64,000 bases of DNA from Fomitopsis serialis. Its lineage: Eukaryota; Basidiomycota; Agaricomycetes; Polyporales; Fomitopsidaceae. The first letter of the stretch is position 1. Each line of letters opens with the position of its first letter. This document shows, in pieces, positions 35,778 to 46,669 of this stretch. Under the pieces are notes generated by a model. It ran no database searches. It was not told the DNA's origin and worked only from the letters and a program-made list of their open reading frames with translations. The DNA is taken from the NCBI RefSeq assembly GCF_022376445.1, contig NW_025955115.1:32959-96958 (forward strand), written 5' to 3'. Position numbers and translations under genes: made by a program.

Positions 35778-37834
35778 CTAATCCCTCTTCGCCTCGCTCC
35801 TCAGAGTACGACCGGTGGCCAGCGAGTAAATGTTGGTGTCGGCGAGAGGTCTCGGCAGCTCAAACGACCTCGCCGAGCCTCCGCTGCGCACTTTCGGTTC
35901 TTCATCGTCCGTTGACTCGTCCACAAAATTTTCAGCCTTCAAGCGGCCTGGTACACGACGCGGGGGAGGGGGCGACAGGTTTCGCGGAGGAGTGTTTATG
36001 CGTTGTCTCTTTCGAAAGTTCTTGAGCACGTCGGTGTCCCCGTCCTGCTCATGATGGGCCTTCACGCGCTTGAGGCTGTTGAGGATTTGGAGGCATTCCT
36101 CGTTTTCCATGGACTTTGTTCGCGGTTTACGATTGTTGTCGGCGCGATACATGTGGCGGCTCACATCGTCGTGGGCCTTCTGCCGAGCGCCGCCCCAGAT
36201 GTCTTCTATGAAGAAAGGTATGGGGTTGGGAACGGGAGGCTCAGTGAAGTCGGGGGGGTTCAGGAGGAGTCCTTCCAATTCTTTGATGACGTCATCGGCC
36301 AATGTCTTATCAGCCTCGCTGAGCAGCGCGCGTATCCTCTGGCTGTGCGCTGCCTCGCGTATGCTGATGGTGGCCTTTACCCACCGACGGAGCACCTGTT
36401 GCAGCGACTGCTCAGCCTCCGATCCCGCTTCGTACTCTTCTTGGATTTGCTGACGGTGTCTATGAGCTAAAAGGCGCGTAAAAAAGGAGGTACCACTCAC
36501 CACAGCTAAACCCCACACGGTCCAGTCGTGAGAATCGTGATGATGGGTTAGGCCGTACTCGAGTTGCTCTTCATCCTCCGGGAGGAAGACAAACCATTTT
36601 GCCCTGAGTCTCGGAACGATTACGCGGTCGCCTCGCTTCCAGCCAGTCGACAAGATGTCGTTGGCACCTCCGGCCCCGCGAATGAAACCGCCGTCGTCCG
36701 GCACAGCGTCTGGGCTATTCGGATCGGGATCGATGAAGGGCAGACGTTCGATGTCGATGCCGGTGAAGAGCAGAGGGCTCTGGTCAGCGTCGGGTTCTTT
36801 CTTCATGGCAACGAGGAGCTATGAGTTCGATTAGATAATGCTTGATGCGGATGGGATGTAACTCTTAACTCACCTGACTAAGCATGTCGTCCTCGCTTTG
36901 CGTGAAGGATGTCTCGTTGACGGACACGTCGCGCGACATGAAAATGTCGCCTTCACGAAGGCGCTTGCGCGTGACGACGCTCACCACGATGTCAGGCGTA
37001 TGCGCTACGTTGTCGGTGATGAGGCCGCGCTCGAGGTCCATGGTGATCGCTTGGGGTCGTTTGACTTGGATGTTGCCGGAAAGCTGACCGAGCACTGAAT
37101 CGTTTACGCTTTGGTGCAGGCCCGACGGAGAGTGGACCTTGAGTTTTCCCATCTCGGGGTCGTAGACAAAACTGCAGGCAATTGTCAGTCGTGTCAGTCG
37201 GATGAGCCATATATTAATGTAAGCATTGAACTTACGATACACAGCGTAGAAGCAGAGGGTGCGTCTCGATGTAAATCTTCGTGGCCTGCCAATCTTCGGG
37301 GCTGATATTCTCGCGCACAACGTAGGTGTCGTAGAGTCGAGGAAAATCTGGTTCGTCCTGGAGGTCGCCAAAGATCTTGTCGGCAAGGGTCCAGTGCTTG
37401 ATCTGGTCGCTCAGGTCTTGTATCTCGTTGTAGGGCTCGTTACCTTCGTGCTCGGGGCCGATCACCGGGTCGGAGAACGTCAGGCCGCTCGCTGAGGAGG
37501 GCGGAGAGGAGAGGGGCGCTGACGGCGGTACGTGAGATCACGGTGATGCGTTCCGATAAGGAGTTCAGTACTTACCTTCCGAGTCTGCTGGCCAAGTATA
37601 GAAGTGGGTACCCGTAGGGAGAGGCTTTGTCTGTAAGCTGGGGGAGAGATTGTAGTCAGTGACGTGGTCGTCGTCTGAACCGGATGCAACACCGGGAGAG
37701 GCGATGTGGGGACCGCTACCCTGAACGTAGCGTAAAGAGGACATTGGTGAATCGTGAGTATGAGGGGACTGACAGGAAGAAGGCGTGTTATGTGACACAC
37801 GGGATTCGGGATGGGACACCGACAATATTCCCAT
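35778..37834 (-). CDS. Unrecognised 600-residue protein (cargo)
   Basis: Five exons join in phase without a stop: 37,834-37,576, 37,491-37,236, 37,171-36,874, 36,818-36,501 and 36,449-35,778. ATG 37,834 is the first true ATG. Residues 1-90 are Ser/Pro-rich. A globular region of about 330 residues follows, with blocks such as LSDQIKHWTLADKIFG, VQIKRPQ-like PQAITMDLERGLI, TPDIVVSVVTRKRL and IVPRLRAKWFVFLPED. The fourth-fifth exon region is helical (EEYEAGSEAEQSLQQVLRRWV). The tail is basic with RKRQRINTPPRNLSPPPPRR, a likely nuclear signal. I recognise no domain. It is divergent from the Plavaka gene, with about 940 bases between their starts, and could be an accessory protein of the element or captured cargo. 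The clean splicing argues that it is a live gene. Confidence 0.65.
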
Positions 37835-37948
37835 GGGCGCCACTAGAATCTAGCCACCAAGGCCGGCAGCCCAGTCCCTCATAGAATGCCGGCTTCGTAT
37901 TGAACACGAGCTCGAGGAAGTCGGCAAGAAGCCTCGCAATTAGACCGT

Positions 37949-37968
37949 GTATCGTCCAATGACGATAC
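37949..37968. repeat. Dyad GTATCGTC..GACGATAC
   Basis: Eight-base perfect arms around CAAT, related to the 20-bp palindrome at 16,327. It lies in the divergent promoter region between the 600-residue gene and the transposase. Confidence 0.5.
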
Positions 37969-38189
37969 GTCCACGCGTGCGTTCCGTATACCGCTGCCTC
38001 CTTGTTGGCTCTGCCAAGGACGGCGATTTGTCCGGCTTATCACCTCAGTTGCGCCAGTGCTGCTCGTGTGCAACTGACAGCTGCGCGCACCCCCCATCTC
38101 GGCAAAGGTGGAAGCCCAATCTATGCTCGCACATAACAGTCCTTACAACGCACGCACTGCTCACAGAGTATGCGGCCGGTGCGCGTATT

Positions 38190-38239
38190 TTCCTTATTGG
38201 GGATGATTGCGGCGTCGCCGCAATCATCCCAATAAGGAA
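38190..38239. repeat. 50-bp near-perfect inverted repeat
   Basis: TTCCTTATTGGGGATGATTG followed by CGGCGTCGCCG and the mirrored arm ending CCCAATAAGGAA. The arms pair almost completely with essentially no loop, so the DNA could form a cruciform or the transcript a strong hairpin. It sits between the divergent genes. Confidence 0.85.
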
Positions 38240-38777
38240 GGCCCTTCAAGTCAATAGTGGATCGAATGCACGTACCGGTGAAAGTAAGAGCACTATTGCA
38301 CACCGTATGTTCTGTGAATCACGATGTTATCTGTGTGCTCACCTGCAACCTCAGTGTAGAGGATCCAGCACAGTCGTGCTCGCGTTAGGCACGCAGCAGA
38401 GGCTGAAAACCTTTCCAGCGCGGTATCAGTTGATGAGTATGCGCACGGTATGCGCACGGTGAGTTTAACAGATCAGACACGCACCAGGACAGAACGGTCT
38501 GCGGAGGTGATTCACACTTACAGAGAAACAGCAGGCGGAGGGTCAAGAACGTTGTGCTTGGAGGCAAGCATGCCTGACCCTGAGCGACGTAAGACGCTCG
38601 CCCTGGCGTTAAAACGCCGCAGTTCTGCCTGCATATTACGGCACCCTTCTGAACCCAAAAAAACTCACCTTAGAACGCACTCTCAACAGCAAAACGAAGC
38701 AGGTCAGTGCGAACACAGGTGAGTGGAGGTACAACCTGATATTGTGCAGTTCTCGGATTTACCACGGTCAGTAGGCC

Positions 38778-41700
38778 ATGGGCAAGAGATCGCGATGCTT
38801 GGAGGACCTGTTCGCGCAAACCTGCGAGGCGTGCTACGGTTACTTCGACACTACGCAAGGCCTAATGGCTCACCAGTCGACCAGCCGCCAGTGCGCATGG
38901 TACAAGAAGGGGAAACTACGTGAAATCTTCGTTGATTCGGAGGACTCTGGAAGTGAGGATGAGGAGGGCGTTGGCCGTAGGGCAAAGCGCGGTGCAACGG
39001 TGAAGCCGAAGGCGGGTGCTAATCGGAGGCGAGTACATATTAAAAATTACCTTCCAGAACTGTCACTGACCTTCTGAAAGACGTCCTCGATCGCCTGCTC
39101 CGGAAGCTAGCACATCAAGTGGGGTTGTTCAGGACGGCGGGAAACCGGATGGTGACGGTGAAGGTGAAGGTCTGGATGAACGCGATAACGATCTCACTGG
39201 ACCGTCATTCGTTCAATCAGACGCAGTGTTTGAGCCGGAAGAACGGAGCGAAGATGAGGACGAGGACGAGGATGAAGCGCAAGACCTCATATTCGTCCCT
39301 ACAGCCGGCCCGAGTCGCGCAGCACCCACTGGGGAGTCCTCTTCCGCACCCGCGCGACGCACGGCCATCGCACTGGACGATGACGATGACGCAAGAGTGG
39401 AAGTAGTAGATGAGAAAGCCGGAAAGGTCATAGGCGATGGACAGACCGTTCAAGAGGCGTGGCGCCACCATCTTGCAAAGAGGAAAAAGAAGGACTCGGA
39501 GAGGCAAGGAGACACAGGTGAGTACTGATTGCAGAGCTGCTAATCAAACATTGACACGCTTGCTTACCGTAGATGAAAACGAGTCTCCTAGATTGCTGTG
39601 GGAGCCGTTCGAATCCGAAACGGACTGGGAGATAGCGTCCTGGTGCGTCAAAGAGGGTATTAGTCAGGGTGCTGTAGACCGTTTCCTTAAAATACCTTCG
39701 GTGCGTTTGTTGCGATCTGTGCGAACTCCAGAGTCTGACTGAGTACCCAGGTGAAGGAGAAACTCGGGTTGTCTTACCATAACACGAGAGCTCTCCTTCA
39801 AAAGGTTGACTCCCTACCGGAGCGAGCGCGGTGGAAGGAACGATGGTTATCGTTCAAGGATCGGCCAGGCGAACGGCACCTCTTGCAGTTCCGCGACATA
39901 ATCGAAGCCATCAAGGCTCTACTTGGAAATCCCGCTCACGCCGACCATATCGTTTACCGGCCGAGCTGGATGTTCTCTGACACGTCGAAGAAGAACCGTA
40001 TTTATTCAGAGATGTGGACGGGGAAGTGGTGGCACGCGGTACAGGTGAGTCGCATTTTGATTAGTCAAAGACGATGACCAACATTACCTTGAATACAGAG
40101 TCTCCTCCCGACTGGCGCAGCGTTGGCACCGGTCATCATCTCGACGGATAAAACTCAACTCACGCAGTTCTCAGGCAATAAATCGGCTTACCCTGTCTAT
40201 CTGACTCTCGGCAACATTCCGAAGGCCCTGCGACGTAAGCCCTCGGAACACGCTTGTGTACTGATCGGTTACTTGTCCGTAGACAAAGTGGACTCAACTG
40301 GGCTCACCGAGCGCAAGCACCGCGCTCTGGTGCAGCAGCTCTTCCACTCGTCTGTCAAGATGATACTCAAGCCTTTGATCGAGGCGGGGAAGAAAGGAAT
40401 CGACGTTACAGGAGGTGACGGAAAGGTTCGCCGCGTACACCCAGTTCTTGCGTCGTACGTCGCAGACTACCCCGAACAGTGCTTGGTCACTTGCACCAAG
40501 TACGGGACGTGTAGCGTGTGCCAGTGCCCGGAGTCGGGTCTTGGGGAAGACTCACCGCGAACTCCACGTAGACAGCTGTGGACGCTGGATGTGTTACGCA
40601 AGGCGCAGGCGAAAGGGACGAAGGGCTCGACGCCGTTCTTCAATGCGTGCAAGGAGTTTAACGTCTCTGGCTACGTCGTCGAGCCCTTCTGGAAAGACCT
40701 ACCGTTCACCGACATACACATGTGCATCACGCCCGACGTCCTCCACCAGCTCTACCAGGGAGTCTTCAAGCATGTCGTCGAATGGTGCGGCGAGGTCATG
40801 GACGAGAAGGAACTCGACGCACGCATTCGATGTCTTCCGCCCGCGTACGGAACCCGGCACTTCAAGAACGGAATTTCCGCACTTTCACAGGTGTCCGGGA
40901 GCGAGCGCAAAGACATGGCTCGTATCCTTTTGGGGTGTCTTGTAGGTCGTGTCCCTAGCGCCATCATCCACACCTTCCGCGCGCTCCTCGATTTCATTTA
41001 TCTCGCGCAGTATCCAACTCACGACGAGACGACCCTGTCGTACATGGACAACGCATTGAAGACTTACCACAAGCACAAATCGATCTTGAAGACCCTCGGC
41101 ATCCGTGAGCACCTCGACATCCCCAAATTCCATTCACTCCATCACTACATCGACTCTATTCGAAACCTCGGGACGACGGACAACTACAATACCGAAATGT
41201 TCGAACGGCTGCACATCGACTGTGCGAAGAAGGCGTGGCGAGCTTCCAATCATCGCGACGCACGCCCTCAGATGGTCAAGTGGTTGGACCGCCAGGAGAA
41301 GATATCGATGTTCGAAACGCTTCGCCAGAGGCTTCGAGAGGACTCTGGCAACACCGACGACTCTGGTGTCGCTCCAGAAGCCCACTCGCACCGACCCAGA
41401 ACCGGTCTCATGATGCCCAAGCATCCATCTGTCGTCCAGCAACCCATTCAGTCGATCGCCGACAGACACCACGCTCGCGGGTTCACCAAAGCCCTGAATC
41501 AATATATATATTCGCTCAAACTCGGCCGTCGACTTACGCCTAAGGAACTGGACATGGCAAGTTCATACCTACCATTCACCCGTCTCGACGTATTCCACAA
41601 CTTCAAATTCACAACAATTCCACTCACCGACACTCAGCCAGAACGCGACGCTGTCAAGGCCAAACCGGCTTGCGGAACAGACGCAGCAAGGTTCGACACC

Positions 41701-42212
41701 GTAGTGGTTTTACAAGGCGACGAGGCGGAGGCAACGGGGCTCCAAGGTGAGTTCAGAATACGTATTCATGCTTACATTTCATACTTACACACTACTGACT
41801 GGGACTAGGTACGAGAATTGGGAGGGTGAAGGTGATCTTCCGCTTACCTCAGAAGATACGCCAGCATGGGATGATGGCGGAGATGCAGGCACCGGAGGAA
41901 TGGGCTCACGAAGGTCCGTTGGCTTACGTCGAATGGTTCGCTAAGCTCCCGGCCTCAGCGGACCCCGTACACATGATGTACGATGTCCAGAAGATGCCGC
42001 TGAGAGCAGACGGGACTTCAGCGGGGGAGATCGTGCCTTTGAGAACGATCCGTCAGTCTTGTCAATTGATTCCGAAGTTTCCAAAGCCTACATCCATCGA
42101 CTTACCTGCACAAGTACCACAAGACTGGAGCTCGGATACGGTACTTGACAAGGCCAGTAAGTTTCTATTGAACAACTGGAGTAGTAAATACTCGTATCAG
42201 ACAATATGGTAG
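38778..42212 (+). CDS. Plavaka-family transposase, apparently intact
   Basis: DNA-cutting and joining enzyme of a Plavaka (CACTA-related) transposon, 1,037 residues. Six exons keep phase throughout: 38,778-39,032, 39,133-39,517, 39,573-39,700, 39,751-40,044, 40,099-41,746 and 41,809-42,212. The N-terminus has a C2HC finger (Cys16, Cys19, His32, Cys39). Acidic linkers follow, then a helical DWEIASWCVKEGISQGAVDRF block typical of the family. The catalytic region begins LAPVIISTDKTQLTQFSGNK and continues with GNIPKALRRKPSEHACVLIGY, CSVCQCPESGLG and DIHMCITPDVLHQLYQGVFK. The last includes the CxxDxLHQL-like signature. The C-terminal NTEMFERLHIDCAKKAWRAS block is also typical. No stop or frameshift was found. 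Position and orientation fit the transposase of the enclosing 19.9-kb element. Confidence 0.85.
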
Positions 42213-42662
42213 CCTTACGAATAATGATTGCGTTGTACACTACAAGATCATTAAGTACTACAACCGTCAAACACTTGGACTACTCTGGTACTCATGCATC
42301 GGAATACCGAGCTATATTGAACTCCCGTCCGTTCGTCCGCCCGGTCATTTATCCGCCCGGTCATCCGTCCGTCCACTTCTCCCTCCGCCTGATCATGTGT
42401 CCACTCGCCCCGCGCGTCCACCTGCGCATCAACTTGCTCTGCGCGAGGTTCGTGACTCGCCTCTTCCCAGCGGGCCTTCTGTCGCCCATGCGTCAGCTGT
42501 ACGCACGCCCGCTTGCTTGACCCCTTCCGAGGCTTCTGCGTCGCCATACCCCGAGCGTGCTGACTTATATCCCCTCCAGTCTCCCTCCGCCGCCACCATT
42601 TGTCGCCCACCGCCACCGCGCCTCTCTGTGGCTCCGTCTCGACGCTCTGTTACTATCCCATC
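42213..42662. other. Spacer between transposase and cyclin
   Basis: The transposase 3' region passes into a C-rich stretch with repeated CCGTCCGTCC-type words (42,325-42,375), then the cyclin 5' leader. CTCTGCGCGAGGTTCGTGAC at about 42,438 duplicates a piece of cyclin exon 2 (42,882-42,901), so a cyclin fragment was copied here. No separate gene. Confidence 0.5.
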
Positions 42663-43841
42663 ATGGCTGCTGTCTCAGGTCCCTCTGCCGCCCGCCACCC
42701 CTCGCCTTTCCGGAGAGCGAGCAAGATTACCTCAAGACCGCCGCCAGCGCCGTCTAGTGGAACCAGCGGGCATAGCGCGCACCATGGCATTGTGAGTAAC
42801 CCTTCTGACGTAGCAACCTAACCGAACACTAACAGTACTCCTCCAGCCTGACCCGTACTACGGCCACGAAGAGACCGCCAAGCTCTGCGCGAGGTTCGTG
42901 ACGCATTTGTTTGCGTGCCCCGACCTCCCTCCGTTATCCACCGCCAATCCGCCAGCACCGTCGCCGCCCCTCGCATTGTTTATCGCCTACGCCCACCATA
43001 GAATGCGACTGCACACCTCGGTGACATTCGCCGCCCTCTACCTCCTACAACGCCTAAAAGCGCGGTTCCCCGCCGCCCGCGGCTCGTCGGGCCACCGTCT
43101 CTTCATCTCGGCCTTCATGATCGCGTCCAAGGTTATCTGCGACGAGACCTATTCCAACAAATCGTGGACCGTCGACGGCCAGGGTATGTTTGCCCTCCGC
43201 AAAATCAACCAAATGGAGCGCGAGATGTGTTCGTACCTCGAGTGGCAACTCAACATTGAGCCAGCAGCGTTGAAGGAGTTCGAGGCGAAGGTGCGGAGGG
43301 ACTTCAAGGGCCAAGGGCCATACCCCACGTACGTGCTCCCCTCGCCTGCGCTGACACCAGTACTGTCGACACGCCATACGGCACCACGTCGGCCATCACC
43401 CCGAGCTTCGCGGTGCGTCCGTCGACGTCACCACCGAAGCCCACCCCCATGCCTGTCGACGCCAGCACGGCGTACCCAAGTCCGCCCGCGAGCCCCGACA
43501 CACTTGACACGCCCGAGCAGTCGTACTTGACCTCGACGAGTCCGGCATCGTCCGCATCGCCGTCGACGCCACCGGGTTTCGTCGACGCGAACATCCGCAT
43601 CGCCTCGCACAGCACCCACGGGACGCCCCACGCCATCGAGCAAGAGTCCGTCGCCGCCGCGGTGCCGCCGCCGATGCAGAAGCAAACGGGCCGGTCGCTG
43701 TCGAGGTCGAACACCTTCGACTCGTTTCCCGCCAAGGGCTCGCCCTCAATATCCGACGCCATATCGACCGACCGCGCCTCGGCGACGAAGAAGACGAAGG
43801 GCCAGGACTGGTACGCCCACGCGACGCCGTGCGTGTGGTAG
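42663..43841 (+). CDS. PCL-type cyclin (cargo), frame uncertain
   Basis: Cyclin with a PHO80/PCL-like box, which would bind and direct a Pho85-type kinase. Exon 1 (42,663-42,791) and exon 2 (from 42,847) join in phase through a 55-nt intron. The cyclin box is clear: YYGHEETAKLCARFVTHLF, MRLHTSVTFAALYLLQRLKA, GHRLFISAFMIASKVICDET, TYSNKSW, EINQMER-like KINQMEREMCSYLEWQLNIE, then KEFEAKVRRDFKGQGPYPTY. The Ser/Pro/Thr-rich C-terminus (43,413-43,841) is one frame off unless a very short 32-nt intron (43,329-43,360) is spliced. The downstream copy suggests a one-base loss near 43,374. Another frame of exon 1 reads GIARTMAL, a sequence I would expect in such cyclins, so exon 1 may also be shifted. 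It could be functional or freshly broken. Confidence 0.6.
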
Positions 43842-43879
43842 CCTGTCCTGCGACGACAGCCGCCTCTCGCTGTGTTTCT

Positions 43880-44653
43880 CGCCCACACCCTCCATAGAAT
43901 GTGACTGCACACCTCGGTGACGTTCGCAGCCCTCTACCTCCTCCAACGCCTAACAGCGCAGCTTCCCGCCGTGGATCGTCGGCGGATCGTCGGGCGCGTT
44001 CCAGTCATCTTTGACGATACCTACTCGAACAAGTCATGATCATGAAGCATCGACGGCCAGGGACCGGCAGTGCTGAAGGAATGCGAGGCGAAGGTGCGGA
44101 GGGACTTCAAGGGCCAAGGGCCATACCCCACGTACGTGCTCCCCTCACCTGCGCCGACACCAGTACCGTCGACGACGCCATACGGCGTATGGTGCCACGT
44201 CGACCACCACCCCGAGCTTCGCCGCGCGTCCTTCGACGTCGCCACCGAAGCTCACCCCCATGCCTGTCGACGCCAGCACGGCGTACCCAAGTCCGCCCAC
44301 GAGCCCCGACACGCCCGACACGCCCGAACAGTCGTACTCGACTTCGACGAGCCCGGCATCGTCCGCATCGCCGTCGACGCCACCGGGTTTCGTCGACGCG
44401 AACATCCGCATCGCCTCGCACAGCACCCACGGGACGCCCCACGCCATCGAGCAAGAGTCCGTCGCCGCCGTCGTGCCGCCGCCGATGCAGAAGCAAACGG
44501 GCCGGTCGCTGTCGAGGTCGAACACGTTCGACTCTTTTCCTGAGAAGGGCTCGCCTTCAATACCCGACGCCATATCGACCGACCGCGCCTCGGCGACGAA
44601 GAAGGCAAAGGGCCAGGACTGGTACGCCCACGCGACGCCGTGCGTGTGGTAGG
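43880..44653 (+). pseudogene. Partial tandem copy of the cyclin
   Basis: Duplicate of the cyclin with the middle of the cyclin box deleted. It resumes near TGTGACTGCACACCTCGGTG, keeps parts of CTCTACCTCCTCCAACGCCT, jumps to the GAAGGTGCGGAGGGACTTC segment at 44,089, and runs through the whole Ser/Pro C-terminus to TAG at 44,652. It keeps the base missing from the first copy near 43,374 but has its own ~4-base insertion soon after (GTATGG). Lacking the kinase-binding helices, it is not a working cyclin. Confidence 0.8.
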
Positions 44654-46600
44654 CCCGTCGCGCGCCATGATATCTCTATTTCCCATGCTTGCTTTCCTCC
44701 AACCGGCCGCCGCGTCGTTGCTCGCGCGGGCGGCCGTCGTCGCTCATTATATCGGACACCGTGCTCTCGCATAGGACCTCTTGCATCCGGTTCGTGGCGC
44801 GTTTCTCTTCTTCGTCGCTCTCGCATTGCCCCGCCCGCTCTCATGCCTCTGCTGCCGCGAACTCTTCATTTGTGCATTGTCTCCAACCTTGTTACGCATG
44901 TTCGTCTCCTATTACCTGTCCACGATATTTGCATGCACTGTATCAATACCATACAAAGTACCTTATCTATAGTTGTACATGGCAGCTTAGGGCTCTCCAC
45001 TATAGGGTCTTGCGTCTTCCGTTATATAGGTGAACATAGGCTGGCCGTAGTGTTAACGCGCTCACGAAAATATAATGAAGCTAAAACACTGCAATTCCTT
45101 TCACTTGTGTGATCTTTTGAGTGCGCTACTTATTGGAATACATTGAACTGCACTATCGAGCAGGCGAGCGAGCGAACGTCGACGCCAGTGGACTTTGTCG
45201 TCTACTCCCATCTTGCCGCCCACGTCCGAACATCTCTGCGTTCTCCTCCCAAGTCTTTTCCTCCACCTCTCTCTGATCAACAGCTCGGTCGCTGACTGCA
45301 AAACCGGGCTAATCCAACTACAGTCATCGCCGTTCCACCCGCACCGACCGATCGCTCTCTCCGACGTCCCTAGTCAAGCAAATCTCTTCCTTCTGACGGG
45401 TATATGCGTGCTCTCGCGCCACCGCTCGCAGTGCCGTCCGGAAGCTCACGATCGGGGAGGTAAACGTTCACCAACGAGGCCTTTCCGCTCCGGGTCGCGC
45501 CCGCGACCCCTGGACCGCGCGCAGGAGAATCATCGGGCTGCGGCCTTGGCGATACGCACGCCGACCTGGCCGACGGTCAGCGGGTGGTGTGGGCGCTGGG
45601 CCGCCAGGTACGACTACGTTGTCGTCGGGATCCTGACTGACTCAGACTGTCTGTCTAGGGCGACTCTACACCGCGTACTCGGGGTACTCGCCCGGGTCTC
45701 AGCGAGCTGGCGATGCGGAAGCAGTTCTCGTATGCCCAGGTACCGCGGAGCTAAACCGTGCGTAGTGAATTGAAGCTGATTGAATTCCTTCGGATGGGAC
45801 CCAAGCGTCAGGACATGTAGGTGGTCGTCTGCCATGAAGTGAGACAAAGTCTCTCGTCCGGGACTGCAATAGACATCCGCGTGCACGGCATCCGCTCCCC
45901 AGCGCACTCTCGGCCGCGAGCTCATCGAGCATACCACCCGCCCCACTGCCCGTCAACTCTCGTCATGCTCCTCGTCCTCCGTACGTCCTTCGGAACAACG
46001 TCGATTGCGGGCGGCGACCAGTTGATAACGCGGTAGACGAATTAGGTCAGCAACGCATTTTTTATCATCAAAATAGACCTCACCTCACGTATCCATGAAC
46101 GCATATTCGCACCAGACGGGAATGCTCCGCGACTCGACAGCGCCGGACGCGTCTAGCCGCACGGCAGCTCGTCTTAGCACGTGTACGTGGTTGTTGATGG
46201 CCGTTCGGTCGCTGGACGACTAGGTGGTTAGCAAATGGCGCTGGGCAAGCCGGTAGATAGAATGACAACTCCCTAGTACTCAGAGTATACAGTAGATACA
46301 ACTGTGAAGCTACTTACTACAGTTCAATGAATCCAATTGTGTCATTGTGCATTGTCACTTGGGATACTGACAACTGCTTGAATTGAAGTTCAACGGAAAG
46401 ATAAGTGTCTTGGGAAGTATTCTTGGAGTAGCAACAAGCTGTAATGTTCTTTCAAACGAACATTACATGTGTTACTATACATTAGTACAAGAACGGTACT
46501 CTTTTACATGTATCACAAGCTAACATTCCACCTGACCAAGTTATTTAGGTACTGTATGACTTAAGAACTACTCCACGTGGCTTGTCAAGTATTTATATAT
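44654..46600. other. Right part of the element, no gene
   Basis: No supported gene in 44,654-46,270. From 46,270 to 46,600 the DNA is AT-rich with CTTGTCAAG (46,581-46,589) and GTACTT-like words, mirroring the left subterminal zone. A GTAATGTTC..GAACATTAC dyad lies at about 46,441-46,467. Confidence 0.5.
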
Positions 46601-46630
46601 CTTGCCAAGCCAAGTAGGTTTTTCCTGATG
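46601..46630 (-). repeat. Right terminal inverted repeat
   Basis: Reverse complement begins CATCAGGAAAAACCTACTTG and ends CTTGGCAAG. It matches 26,695-26,724 at 26 of 30 positions, and CTTGCCAAG lies at its inner edge. Confidence 0.8.
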
Positions 46631-46632
46631 TC
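46631..46632. other. Target-site duplication TC, right
   Basis: TC following the right inverted repeat, matching TC at 26,693-26,694. Removing one copy with the element restores CTGAC across the junction on the gene F strand. Confidence 0.55.
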
Positions 46633-46669
46633 AGAACCAATGTTGCATTTCCCGGGATTTCCGACGTAC
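46631..46669 (-). other. 5' end of the split intron of gene F
   Basis: Begins with a GTACGT donor directly after codon GAC of gene F exon 3 and runs 39 bases to the element edge. Joined to 26,692-26,676 it gives a 56-nt intron, the usual size in this window. Confidence 0.7.

Larger units (their letters stand above)
26695..46630 (+). mobile_element. 19.9-kb Plavaka-type element with cargo genes
   Basis: Proposed single transposon of 19,936 bp. The ends are inverted repeats beginning CATCAGGAAAAAC (26 of 30 bases identical), bordered by a TC duplication. Both ends have AT-rich subterminal zones with CTTGNCAAG words. It contains an apparently intact Plavaka transposase (38,778-42,212), a DUF6532 protein, a 2-oxoglutarate/Fe(II) oxygenase-like gene, an unrecognised 600-residue protein and a PCL-type cyclin with a partial copy. 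It interrupts an intron of family member F. Two- to three-base duplications and CA-starting termini fit the CACTA group to which Plavaka belongs. The alternative, a smaller Plavaka element nested in other insertions, cannot be excluded, but no closer pair of matching ends was seen. Confidence 0.7.

Noticed and set aside
42238..42247. CACTACAAGA, the plant CACTA terminus, after the transposase
   Set aside because: It is in left-end orientation at the 3' side and has no matching partner upstream; a chance match is likely. The CATCAGG ends fit better.
43428..44496. Long minus-strand frames across the cyclin copies
   Set aside because: They are antisense shadows of the Ser/Pro-rich cyclin C-terminus, with high G+C keeping them open.
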